DNA from: Clostridia bacterium | GTDB lineage: Bacteria > Bacillota > Clostridia > Christensenellales > Aristaeellaceae | Direction: 5' to 3' | Assembly: GCA_017526525.1 (NCBI GenBank) | Contig: JAFXRG010000062.1 | Coordinates: forward strand, 53,766 to 117,765 | Length of the DNA: 64,000 nucleotides | Part shown: positions 48,644-57,934 of the stretch, in pieces | How positions within the stretch are numbered: the stretch's first letter is position 1 | Layout: each line of letters begins with the position of its first letter | Made by a program: the position numbers and the translations under genes | Notes under the pieces: generated by a model | What the model was told of the DNA's origin: nothing | What the model saw: the letters and a program-made list of their open reading frames with translations, nothing else | The model's database searches: none

Positions 48644-50540
48644 AATACCTTCCTTTCTGTCTGCGGAGAATATGTCCTAAAAATCTGATCGAAATTAGTT
48701 GCCACACTATCGCTAGCCATACCACTATCCCGGAACACTGCATAATATGGCTGCATCTTTGCAATTGCTGTCACCGTCTCACTTGTGACGCCCTTGTCAA
48801 AGCAAGCAATCAAATATTCTCTATCAACACCTTCTGGTTTGACCATAAACACAGTTTTTCCATCAATAACCTGTTCTACAATAGAACTTGACAGATCTAC
48901 TCCCAGATCCAGCATTACCTGGAACAACAGATCTTCAGGAGTACGATCAATCTTTATATTGTCCACTGTTCTTCCCAACAGATCCCTACTCAACTCATCC
49001 GGACAATAATATACATCTTGCATATTGCTTGAATCCAAATGCAACACACGGAAGCCGATATCAATAATTGGTTCAATCAGACCATTCTCTTTTTTCAACT
49101 CCTGCCCAGCTCGACGAATGCGTTCTTTTCCTATCTCGCACAAATCTCTAAATCCAGCCTTATAAATGGTAGTACCTTCTTTTATAGCCTGATTAATCTG
49201 CACCAAGATAAAACGCCTACAACTATTGGTTTTTATGTTTGATTGCATTACAGCATGAGCAGTTGTTGCGGATCCTGAAAAGAAGTCAAGAATAATATCA
49301 TCCTTTGTCGTTATCCATTCAATTATTCTTGTCATAATATCCAAGCTTTTTTCCGTATCAAATATTGTATATGAACCCGTCATCATTATGTCCATCCAAT
49401 TATCGCTAAGCAACTTTCCTGTTTGCGGCGGGACATAATACTGTATTTTGCCCTCATATTCTCTAAGAAAATCAGGCTTGTTTCCTGTTGTCATATACAT
49501 GAAAGAAAAGTAATCATCTATATCATTATATTCATTTTGATTCAAATAATCCTTGTAGTTTTGTATTGCTCTATCGGCTCTCCCTTTTTCCCATCTCCAT
49601 TGACCTGTTTCTGGTGTTTTTCCAAAAAGCTGATATCTCATAGTTGGTCGATCAGTTCCACGCCAAAAAGTATCCCATTTCCCTTGCTTTGTTTCCGCAA
49701 ACTCATTTGATAATTTTGGCAATCTACTATCAGTACGCTTTGCATAGAATAATAAATATTCATGTCCTTGTGACAACGATGAAACGGTTTCGAATTGTGC
49801 TTGTACATTCTTTATGCCACGTCGAACAGCGATGATATTCCTTTGGTTTTCTTCACCAAATACTTCGTTGCATATTTTTATCATGTTATCAACTTCATTT
49901 TCATCGATACTAATGAAAATAAAGCCATCATCTGACAGTAGATTTTTTGCGATCTTTATTCTTGGATATATCATATTTAACCAGTCTGTATGGAATCGTC
50001 CGTTGCTCTCCTTGTTTTGAACCAATCGATTACCCGCTTTATCATATTGACCACTATGAGATGAATAATCAGTCATTCTTTCGGAGAAATCATCTTCATA
50101 TACAAAATCATTTCCTGTATTATATGGTGGATCTATATAGATTAGCTTTATTTTTCCCAGATATGCTTCCTGTAGCAATTTCAAGACATCCAAGTTATCG
50201 CCTTCAATATAGAGATTATGACTATCCCACCCCCCTGGCGTTCCGTCCTTCCCAACGCTCTCTTCTTGGACTGGCCTTAACGTCGCCGCAATTGGTGCAT
50301 TTGCTGCCAGTACTGCCTTCCTCTTATCCGGCCAGGTGAATTGATACCGTTCCTCCCGACCTTCTATTACATTTGCAGAAATCTCCTGCATTAGAATGTC
50401 TTTATCAATAGAACGTTCCACTATTGCTTTGCCATTTTCATCATAACCAGTAATAGACTCAGTAACGGCATTGGGGAACAATTCCGATAGTTTACGGAAG
50501 TTTTCATCGGCTTGATTTGGCGTGTGCATTTTCATCTTTT
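46650..50540. repeat. Tandem paralogous gene pair: conserved ends, divergent centres
   Basis: The first about 660 and last about 500 bases of the two mod genes are clearly alike at DNA and protein level, while the middle 700-800 bases are not. The pattern indicates duplication of one mod gene and replacement of the target-recognition region in one copy. Confidence 0.8.
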
Positions 50541-50544
50541 CCAC
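48640..50544 (-). CDS. Type III DNA methyltransferase Mod-like, copy 1
   Basis: A 634-residue adenine-N6 methyltransferase. Motif IV is IYIDPPYNTGNDFVYEDDF (D138-Y141), motif I ILDFFSGSATTAHAVM. The central target-recognition part (NIIAVRRGIKNVQAQFETVS to about residue 420) differs from copy 2. GTG 50544 sits after AGGAGG at a normal distance; ATG 50535 is too far. It lies 41 bases after the DUF4365-like gene and overlaps copy 2 by 4 bases (ATGA). Confidence 0.9.
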   Translation of the reverse strand: MEKMKMHTPNQADENFRKLSELFPNAVTESITGYDENGKAIVERSIDKDILMQEISANVIEGREERYQFTWPDKRKAVLAANAPIAATLRPVQEESVGKDGTPGGWDSHNLYIEGDNLDVLKLLQEAYLGKIKLIYIDPPYNTGNDFVYEDDFSERMTDYSSHSGQYDKAGNRLVQNKESNGRFHTDWLNMIYPRIKIAKNLLSDDGFIFISIDENEVDNMIKICNEVFGEENQRNIIAVRRGIKNVQAQFETVSSLSQGHEYLLFYAKRTDSRLPKLSNEFAETKQGKWDTFWRGTDRPTMRYQLFGKTPETGQWRWEKGRADRAIQNYKDYLNQNEYNDIDDYFSFMYMTTGNKPDFLREYEGKIQYYVPPQTGKLLSDNWMDIMMTGSYTIFDTEKSLDIMTRIIEWITTKDDIILDFFSGSATTAHAVMQSNIKTNSCRRFILVQINQAIKEGTTIYKAGFRDLCEIGKERIRRAGQELKKENGLIEPIIDIGFRVLHLDSSNMQDVYYCPDELSRDLLGRTVDNIKIDRTPEDLLFQVMLDLGVDLSSSIVEQVIDGKTVFMVKPEGVDREYLIACFDKGVTSETVTAIAKMQPYYAVFRDSGMASDSVATNFDQIFRTYSPQTERKVL

Positions 50545-50585
50545 GGGCGTATCCTCCTAACACTCTTTTTTAGGACGTCTGATTC

Positions 50586-52394
50586 CTAGGCAATAAAATG
50601 ATAAATTGGGTATTGCATTAACTCATCTTGGGTGGCTCTTGGGAAAGAATCAAAATGTTTTTTCGCAATCTCTTTCTTTCCGAGTAATGCATTAGCTGCA
50701 AACAATACATCTTTTCTTTCGGGTGAAGATGCGATCATTCCATAAAGTACTCCTCGCTCCTCGTCTGATAAAGTTCGCTGCCTTATGAGTATTTGGAGAC
50801 GGTTCAATGTCGCAATTCTTACATCCCAGACATCATCGGGTATAGTCATCAACCATTCTGCAATTTCCAAAGCGGTATTGAGTAAGATACTTCTCTTCTT
50901 TCCTTCCAGCTTGTCTGCTGCCATTATCATACGGAGCATTATGTCATTCGCAACGGCGTAAGTATGTTCATTCACAGGGAAGTTTTTTATTGTAGGAAGA
51001 ATTCTTTCATACTTAATATTTGAAAGCGCCACATAATCATCTGGTTTAAATATAGCACATATCGGGACCGGAAATACTTCACTATGATCGGGCGGAGAAA
51101 AAACTACATCTTGGCAATCTTGAATATGGCACAGATTATATACTCCATCTTCTCCATCAACCCGTGTTAATCCGACTCCAAATTTAAGCGAGCCAACACT
51201 CATTGCCATAGCAAAAGCCATATCGTTTTGTAAACCGTAAACTGGCTTCCCTTCAAGCGTAGCCTGTGCAAGACGTTCCATGTTTCTCCAGTCTTCATTA
51301 GAGAATGCTGAATAATCAACATCGTCTTGGCAACCTTGTATATCCATCATTTTCACATAGCGCTGGAGTAATTCATAATCTTTTATAAATGCTTCAAGAC
51401 TTATGTTACAAGACTCAAAATCATCCTGGGTAAAGTCAAGAAGCATATCATTGATTTTGAATTGTTTTGACCTGATAAAGGAAATCATGAATGGTGCATC
51501 ATCAACAAATTTACGAATCATATGTGAAGCTTTAAAGTTGACTTTACAGCCTGGAGTATCATTCCTTATTGTCATTGTAAATCCATGACCAATATGTACA
51601 ACACTCTCCTCAAGGCTTTCGACAACTTTATATTGTGTATAGAAAACAATCCCTTCGGAAGAAACCGTATTCGGTACAACAGTCGAAACAACTTTATGTA
51701 CCATCTCTCCTTCAAATTTGACAGGTTGAGGGATTGCTGCACCTTTAATGCGAACATATAAAGGTGTGTCAAGCTTTAGGAAACCGTGGATACTCTTATA
51801 TTCTTCACCATAACCAGATACAAAGAACTGAATTTCATCAATTAACCCCTTTTCTTCCAATTCTTTGATTGTGGGAAGCTCAATACCCGCAAAACTGGTT
51901 TGACGTTTACAATTATGGAAACAATTAAGAATCAAGGAGGCAAAGTCATCCGGATTGGACGGCAATGCTTTCAAATGTAAAGTTACACTCTGTTGTATTA
52001 CTGGACATTCGGAGATAAGAGCTGAAATACGGATGGGTGTCAATTCTGCGTAGTAGATTTTGTAATTAAAATCTGTGTGCTCTGCATTTGGAGAAAGATA
52101 CACTACAAACAGAATTGCACCAGCATCGTTCAGATAATTCCGAAGATGTGCAATTTCAATGCTATAAGAGATTTCATTTTTGCTAAAGTCATTTGTTTCA
52201 TGACCTTTAACTTGTGCTGGTAATCGACCGGTCAAGTTGTCTTTTGTTTTCTTTTCGTTGCTATAAATGTACACAAAACCATCCCAAGATGGAGTCTTAT
52301 CATTACTATCCAAATATGATGACAAATACTTTGTAAGATTGATTCGCGTCTGAACTTTGCTAATTGCTTCTCTTTCAATCTGAAGGCTGTCCAC
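50586..52394 (-). CDS. DUF4365-like protein (putative PD-(D/E)xK-type N-terminal domain)
   Basis: A 602-residue protein. The first about 150 residues look like DUF4365: EREAISKVQTRINLTKYL, PSWDGFVYIYSNE, and a strand RLPAQVKGHE that together resemble the D...(E/Q)xK pattern of nuclease folds; then SYSIEIAHLRNYLNDAGAILFVVYL. The remaining 450 residues are unfamiliar. GTG 52394 follows AAGGAGG at a good distance and overlaps the DUF4391 gene by 20 bases. Suggested role is DNA recognition or cleavage inside the restriction operon, by context only. Confidence 0.65.
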   Translation of the reverse strand: MDSLQIEREAISKVQTRINLTKYLSSYLDSNDKTPSWDGFVYIYSNEKKTKDNLTGRLPAQVKGHETNDFSKNEISYSIEIAHLRNYLNDAGAILFVVYLSPNAEHTDFNYKIYYAELTPIRISALISECPVIQQSVTLHLKALPSNPDDFASLILNCFHNCKRQTSFAGIELPTIKELEEKGLIDEIQFFVSGYGEEYKSIHGFLKLDTPLYVRIKGAAIPQPVKFEGEMVHKVVSTVVPNTVSSEGIVFYTQYKVVESLEESVVHIGHGFTMTIRNDTPGCKVNFKASHMIRKFVDDAPFMISFIRSKQFKINDMLLDFTQDDFESCNISLEAFIKDYELLQRYVKMMDIQGCQDDVDYSAFSNEDWRNMERLAQATLEGKPVYGLQNDMAFAMAMSVGSLKFGVGLTRVDGEDGVYNLCHIQDCQDVVFSPPDHSEVFPVPICAIFKPDDYVALSNIKYERILPTIKNFPVNEHTYAVANDIMLRMIMAADKLEGKKRSILLNTALEIAEWLMTIPDDVWDVRIATLNRLQILIRQRTLSDEERGVLYGMIASSPERKDVLFAANALLGKKEIAKKHFDSFPRATQDELMQYPIYHFIA

Positions 52395-53049
52395 TTCTGC
52401 TTACCTCCTTCAGCTGTGCTTTTAGATCTGAGAGTTCTTGTAAAATCATCACTTTTCTTCTTGGCTGCTTTTCATTCCACGCTTTCTTCTCCAATGATGC
52501 AATCTGTTTTAGCAGTTTTTCTCGCTGCACGCTTCGCTCATATGATATATGGAGCGTTTCAGCGTTATCACTTCCCAACATATCTCCGGCAATCTGTCTG
52601 ACCAGATTCTCGTACACAGCATCCATATCTAGGCCATCTAGCTTCAAAAATTGTTCTTCCGGCTTTATCCAATCCGTATGATAATACCGGTTGACCTTAA
52701 ACGATGATGCACCTGACTCAGCTTCCTCTTTATACCCAATCCACGCCTGCACTTTGCCATTAAATTCCAGGATAAAGAGAATGTGATACGGGATATCTCG
52801 ATCTATTTGTTTCAAGACACTTTCGTCCAATGCATCACTGTTAAGGCGAATGCAAAAAACCTGTATCTCATCTACATAGCTTCCTGCAGCTAAATTAATT
52901 GTTGCTGGGGCTATTTTATTCTTCCAGATGATAGAATGAATCTGTTCGACAAAGCATTTACGCAACGCAGGACTGATTTGCAGATTCTCATAAAATTTTT
53001 GTTTTGGAATCCGCTTATTCAGTTCCGTTGATTTCGGAAGCTCCAGCAT
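52375..53049 (-). CDS. DUF4391 domain protein
   Basis: A 224-residue protein matching DUF4391: LELPKSTELNKRIPKQKFYENLQISPALR start, IHSIIWKNKIAPATINLAAG, IDRDIPYHILFILEFNGKVQAWIGYKE. A C-terminal coiled coil (QREKLLKQIASLEKKAWNEK) may bind partners. An AGGAGGTAAGG site precedes the start. DUF4391 genes are repeatedly found between SNF2-type helicase and type III Mod/Res genes, as here. Biochemical role is not known to me. Confidence 0.85.
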   Translation of the reverse strand: MLELPKSTELNKRIPKQKFYENLQISPALRKCFVEQIHSIIWKNKIAPATINLAAGSYVDEIQVFCIRLNSDALDESVLKQIDRDIPYHILFILEFNGKVQAWIGYKEEAESGASSFKVNRYYHTDWIKPEEQFLKLDGLDMDAVYENLVRQIAGDMLGSDNAETLHISYERSVQREKLLKQIASLEKKAWNEKQPRRKVMILQELSDLKAQLKEVSRSGQPSD

Positions 53050-53116
53050 CCTTACCTCCTGTTTTTCTTACTCCTGTCTTGGACCTTTTCTGTAATTAAT
53101 GGTTCTTTTCTGGTTG

Positions 53117-53896
53117 TTATATCGTATCTTCTTCAAACCAGAAGTCTTCTTCCATTGTTGGCAAATCAGTATCAAAGAGAGCTACTCCATCATCATATAT
53201 CTGCTCTATTCTCTTACTCCTCGAAATAATACTTCCGATGATTGAATCAGAGTTTGTATATTCATCAGACATGTGGTAGAAATAGGACCATTGAGCGCGA
53301 TCCTGGCGAAACAACGCATGCCATTCCAACATAATGCTGGATATGCTTTCACTATTAAATAGAATGCTGCATGTCTGCTTTTCAAGGTCTCTTGAAGTAC
53401 CAAAGTGTACCGTTTCCATCATGTAATAGTCCTCGGGTGGATCGTATCCCTTACGGTTATCATCGCTTATCCAGCCACTACCTTGAATCTTATCAGCTAC
53501 GTTTTTGCTTTGATTATGAGAATTGCTATGTGACACCGATGCAAAAAGGCAATACTCATCTTTGTAAGTGATAATCAGCAGCAACGGATACGTATATGCT
53601 TCAAATACCGCTTTTGCAAATTCATTTATGGGATACCAACCATCAGATCGAGTCTTTATTTCTATTTCCATAACATGGATTTCGTTTTCAGACTGATCCT
53701 TCTCCGTAATCCTCGGCAGATCTCCTCTGGTGCTTCTTAACACATACGACAATGTAGCGTTTTCAAAATACAGCGAAAACCGATATTGTGCACTGGGTTT
53801 AATCCGACCATTTTTCAGAAAGGCATCCTTGGGAATGGAACGGTCAAGCTTACATGCATCCGGTAGATGCTGATACAAAACAATCGACGATTTCAT
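53117..53896 (-). CDS. Second DUF4391-like protein
   Basis: A 259-residue protein, distantly like its neighbour: DACKLDRSIPKDAFLKNGRIKPSAQYRF parallels TELNKRIPKQKFYENLQISPAL, and TYPLLLIITYKDEYCLFASVSH parallels the HILFILEFNGKVQAWIG strands. The C-terminus is acidic (MEEDFWFEEDTI). ATG 53896 lies 2 bases after the helicase stop; a longer frame to 53920 overlaps it. Probably a duplicated and diverged subunit. Confidence 0.65.
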   Translation of the reverse strand: MKSSIVLYQHLPDACKLDRSIPKDAFLKNGRIKPSAQYRFSLYFENATLSYVLRSTRGDLPRITEKDQSENEIHVMEIEIKTRSDGWYPINEFAKAVFEAYTYPLLLIITYKDEYCLFASVSHSNSHNQSKNVADKIQGSGWISDDNRKGYDPPEDYYMMETVHFGTSRDLEKQTCSILFNSESISSIMLEWHALFRQDRAQWSYFYHMSDEYTNSDSIIGSIISRSKRIEQIYDDGVALFDTDLPTMEEDFWFEEDTI

Positions 53897-53898
53897 CT

Positions 53899-56800
53899 TT
53901 ATTTCACCACCAAGAAGCAAATCAGTTCAAAATCATCCAACCCACTGATGGTGTTTAATCCTATTGTTGTCCCGCCTGGCTTGAACAGGCTGTCCAAGTC
54001 GCTTTCTTCTTTTGTGTCAATAATTGAATCGATTGCCTCCGAAAGCAATTGAGACATTCTATTCATCTTTCTTCCGTCTTCAGTTTCGTCGTTGAATAAT
54101 TGATAAACTTCCTTGATTGGCTTGCTTTTTCCACGGCAAAGGAGCCGCATATCATCCAACAGTTTCTTTGGATTCAAATAATCGCAGATTACTTCACCGC
54201 TATCCGAGATGTAGACCATATAGAATGGGTGGATACGGTTTAGGTTGTCAATATTAACTCCTTCATTGCGGTTCTTTAATACAAAGATTACTCCTCGCGG
54301 AAGATCATCGGTCGCAGGGACGACGGCATGCATACCGAAAGGCTTTTGGTCGAGATCGCCGTGATTCTTGATGTAATCCAATAAGTCTAACCTGAACTCA
54401 TTGAGACCCAGATCCATGATAGAAATGCCAGTAGACATTTCCTCAATATCTACGACTTCTTCCTGCAATTTCTGAAGCTGTTGCTTGCGATATTCCAGAT
54501 CTCCTTTTTCTTCCGCATTAATGAGATCATCATCACCGGTGGACGTCATTACTGAGATCTTCATTCGGGTTTCAACCCTTGATTTCAAATTAATGTAGTC
54601 ATCCAGGGTCATGTCCGGCCAGAAGTTGACAAGTTGAATAACGGCGTTTTTACTGCCGATACGATCAATTCGACCAAACCGCTGAATGATGCGTACTGGA
54701 TTCCAATGGATATCATAATTCACAAGGTAATCACAGTCCTGTAGGTTTTGCCCTTCAGAAATACAGTCGGTACCAATTAAGATATCAATCTCGTTCCGGC
54801 TTCCAGGCATCAATACATCACGGTTTTTAGAAATCGGCGAGAAACATGTCAGGATATTATTCAGGGTGCCCTTCAAACCCTTGATAGTGCTCTTTCCTTC
54901 AACAGCGCCGGATATCATTGCTGTATTCAGTCCATGCTTTTCTTTGGCATAGCGGCTGACATTCTCATATAGATAGTCAGCCGTATCAGCAAAGGCAGAA
55001 AAGATCAGTAGCTTTTTGTTGCCCGCATTTATTGGGTTTTCGATCTTTTCAGTTATCATCTTGAGCAGGGTCTGAAGTTTTGTATCATGCTCAGGAGTAA
55101 TATCAGCCACCATGGATATGAGTAAGGCCAATGTATCGGCATCGCGCTGAAGAACATTTCTCCATGACTTATAGTCCATATCGTTCAGGTCAATTTTTGA
55201 CTTGTTACCCACGGTGAAGAAATCTGTATTTTGATCTTCCAGATCATAATCGGAAGTGTCTGTGTTCAGCTCAATTGCATCTAGGATCCCCATGCCATTT
55301 TGCTCGAACTGATCAATGGTCTTTAGTGTTCCAAGGATCAAATCACGAATACGGCTTAAAGTCAATTTGAAAGAGTAAACAGAGCTTTCCAGGCGCTTTA
55401 AGAGATTCACGCTCATCAACCGCTGAATACCTCTTTCACGCCCTTCCCGGGAAAGGTTTTTATTCTTTGTCAGATCAACATATTTGTCGATTTTGCTCGG
55501 GAAGATAAATGCAGAAGGCGTGTAGATCTCCAATGTCAGAGACATCAGTTCTTCAAAGATTTCGTTATAGTTGATTGCGTTTGGAAGATCGGTAAGATTA
55601 GGACGAAGCGAGATGGGCTTGAGCCTATCTGGAAACTTGCCAATTTCTTCTGTATTGTAATAGCGTTCAATATGTTTCCTGGATCTCGCGATTGTTACGC
55701 TGTCCAGAAGCTCGAAGAAATCGAAGTCCAAACGATGCAGGAGGTTATCAGTTGTCCTTTCGGCTGCTTCCAGTTTGCTCCAGGCATTAAATGCGGTTTG
55801 TGCCTGCCTGAAGATCTCATCAATGGATTTTGTTGTATCCAGCTGCTTATCTATCAGATCAGTATCCCCTTCATAGGCTAGGGCAAGCTGATTGCGCAAA
55901 TCATAAAACCGATTATTTACAGGTGTCGCAGAGAGCATCAATACTTTCGTTTTTACGCCAGCTTTGATAACTTTCCGCATCAGGATCTCGTACCGGTTTT
56001 CACCTTCTCCTTTATGTGTACCAGCACCGCCTGCTCCATTGCGGAAATTATGTGATTCATCAATAACTATCAGATCATAATTACCCCAGTTAAGGCGATC
56101 AAGATCCAAGCCATTGGATTGACCTTGTGTGCGTGAAAGATCCGTATGAAAAAGGACATCGTAATTAAGCCGATCTGAGGCGATTGGATTGTTCACATAG
56201 TTGTCTTTATACGTGTTCCAGTTCTCGGATAGTTTTTTTGGGCACAGAACAAGCACTGATTTATTTCTGTTTTCATAGTACTTAATGACCGCCAAAGCTG
56301 TGAAGGTTTTACCAAGGCCTACGCTGTCTGCAAGAATGCATCCATTATATCGTTCTAGCTTATTGATAATTGCCAGGACAGCATCCCGCTGGAAATCATA
56401 CAGTAAAGACCATATCTTGCTTTGTTTAAATCCTGTGGCTTCGTTTGGCAGTACGTCCTCGGATATATCATCTAAGAATTCACTGAAAACATTGTATAAG
56501 GTGATGAAATAGATTAACTCTGGGGCATTCTCATTAAATGCAGTGGTTATATTCTCGATGATGGTATCTGTGACATCCTGCAATTTGTCTCGGTCGTTCC
56601 ATACGGTGTTAAAAAGCTGCAAGTAAGTGCTTGCTACAGGAGCATCATCGATCCGATTGACCATGTTGTAGACATTGTTTCCTCGTTCACATCCCAGATC
56701 AGCTGTGGTAAACCCAGTTATGGGCATATATACAACTTGTTCTTCTGCTCCCGATACGGTCATGAACGACCCCATATTATCTCCGGAAACATTTGATTTA

Positions 56801-57144
56801 AACCTGGCCTTTTTTCGAATCCACTCGGCACATTCTTTAGCGATTGCCCGTTGTGTCATTTCGTTGCGAAGCTTCACTTCGAATTCTGTTCCATAGAGAC
56901 TTTGTTCGCGTGTTCTTCTGGGAATATAAAACTCTCTGCGTTGCTTTGATTCTCTTTCAACAACAAACGTCGGCGATGTGAAGATAAATCGGAATTCATC
57001 AACGCTTTCTAGCTGCTTTTTCAGTTCCCTGTATGCGTACATAGAGAAAAAAGCCGCAGCAATAGAAACTTTATCCCCGCGTTTTACTGTTCTGGCAATG
57101 TCATCGCGAAGAATCGTTGTGACATTATCAATAACTTTAATCAT
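53899..57144 (-). CDS. SNF2-family helicase with N-terminal phospholipase-D-like region
   Basis: A 1081-residue ATP-dependent DNA translocase. Residues 1 to about 230 resemble PLD-type regions (VSIAAAFFSMYAYRELKKQL), but no HxK catalytic motif is visible there. Walker A LADSVGLGKTFTALA (273-280), motif II LIVIDESHNFRNG, motif III VLMLSATPVNNRF. Motifs V-VI are GTDCISEGQNLQDCDYLV and IQRFGRIDRIGS. It starts with an 8-base overlap to the upstream unknown gene. In the operon it may scan DNA or remodel the Mod/Res complex; the role is inferred from context. Confidence 0.88.
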   Translation of the reverse strand: MIKVIDNVTTILRDDIARTVKRGDKVSIAAAFFSMYAYRELKKQLESVDEFRFIFTSPTFVVERESKQRREFYIPRRTREQSLYGTEFEVKLRNEMTQRAIAKECAEWIRKKARFKSNVSGDNMGSFMTVSGAEEQVVYMPITGFTTADLGCERGNNVYNMVNRIDDAPVASTYLQLFNTVWNDRDKLQDVTDTIIENITTAFNENAPELIYFITLYNVFSEFLDDISEDVLPNEATGFKQSKIWSLLYDFQRDAVLAIINKLERYNGCILADSVGLGKTFTALAVIKYYENRNKSVLVLCPKKLSENWNTYKDNYVNNPIASDRLNYDVLFHTDLSRTQGQSNGLDLDRLNWGNYDLIVIDESHNFRNGAGGAGTHKGEGENRYEILMRKVIKAGVKTKVLMLSATPVNNRFYDLRNQLALAYEGDTDLIDKQLDTTKSIDEIFRQAQTAFNAWSKLEAAERTTDNLLHRLDFDFFELLDSVTIARSRKHIERYYNTEEIGKFPDRLKPISLRPNLTDLPNAINYNEIFEELMSLTLEIYTPSAFIFPSKIDKYVDLTKNKNLSREGRERGIQRLMSVNLLKRLESSVYSFKLTLSRIRDLILGTLKTIDQFEQNGMGILDAIELNTDTSDYDLEDQNTDFFTVGNKSKIDLNDMDYKSWRNVLQRDADTLALLISMVADITPEHDTKLQTLLKMITEKIENPINAGNKKLLIFSAFADTADYLYENVSRYAKEKHGLNTAMISGAVEGKSTIKGLKGTLNNILTCFSPISKNRDVLMPGSRNEIDILIGTDCISEGQNLQDCDYLVNYDIHWNPVRIIQRFGRIDRIGSKNAVIQLVNFWPDMTLDDYINLKSRVETRMKISVMTSTGDDDLINAEEKGDLEYRKQQLQKLQEEVVDIEEMSTGISIMDLGLNEFRLDLLDYIKNHGDLDQKPFGMHAVVPATDDLPRGVIFVLKNRNEGVNIDNLNRIHPFYMVYISDSGEVICDYLNPKKLLDDMRLLCRGKSKPIKEVYQLFNDETEDGRKMNRMSQLLSEAIDSIIDTKEESDLDSLFKPGGTTIGLNTISGLDDFELICFLVVK

Positions 57145-57934
57145 CTTCTGTTCCCTCGTCAGTTGTTATAAATGGAGACTCCTCGTCGTTTACTATGTAA
57201 TTTTGATTCCATTGGAGAGTCCAGGCTCTCTTTTTCTTGTTATTTTCTCGAAACTCATCTTCCGATACGAACACATTGGGAATCGAGAGCCGAATTTCAG
57301 TATACTCAGCTACGCTTGATATTTCGACTTCATTGCATCTTGACAAATGTTTCATTAATGAAGAAACATCATCGATCTGCCCAAGGAGGAGATGCTTCAA
57401 CTTAATGATCAGCTGAGCTGCTTTAACATCTTCACCAAAGAAATGTCCATCAATTGAAAGATTATATTTATCTTTGCGTTCGAAAAAGTATTTTAAGAAC
57501 ATCACATACTTGTGCATTTGGAAAGGAATTACAAGCAAGTTTTCTTCTTGATAAGCACGTTGGATGGAATTCCAAATATCCGGATAGTTTTCTTTAAGCC
57601 ATTTTTTATCAAAATAGGCCTTTTGTATCCGTTTGCGATATTTTGCAAGGCTGGCAACAGCCCATTCCAGTGGAAAGCTGCTATTCGAATCATCATAATG
57701 ACGCTCAACAATACCGTTTAGCAAATGGAGAATAGTCCCGTCGTTTATGTCTTTATTTGTGCTTCTAAGTTCATCTATTCCGGACACAAACTCTTCTATC
57801 TCAAGCCATTTAACGAGCTCTTGATTTTCCATGAACGTTTTTCCAAAGATGTAGCTTCGTCCTTTTCCATCAAAGATCACTTGTGCTCCCTCCTTTCCTT
57901 TGAAGTCAAACTTACGCAAAGCTGGCAAAATCAA
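57137..57934 (-). CDS. Unknown defence-operon protein A
   Basis: A 265-residue protein with no domain that I recognise. It starts at TTG 57934, overlapping the upstream stop as TTGA (coupled translation). The N-terminus LPALRKFDFKGKEGAQVIFDGKGRSYIFGKTF is beta-rich, then helical segments (EWAVASLAKYRKRIQKAYF, AAQLIIKLKHLLLGQIDDVSSLM). The end is acidic. It overlaps the SNF2 gene by 8 bases, so its product is likely made in equal amount with the helicase and may bind it. Confidence 0.6.
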   Translation of the reverse strand: MILPALRKFDFKGKEGAQVIFDGKGRSYIFGKTFMENQELVKWLEIEEFVSGIDELRSTNKDINDGTILHLLNGIVERHYDDSNSSFPLEWAVASLAKYRKRIQKAYFDKKWLKENYPDIWNSIQRAYQEENLLVIPFQMHKYVMFLKYFFERKDKYNLSIDGHFFGEDVKAAQLIIKLKHLLLGQIDDVSSLMKHLSRCNEVEISSVAEYTEIRLSIPNVFVSEDEFRENNKKKRAWTLQWNQNYIVNDEESPFITTDEGTEDD

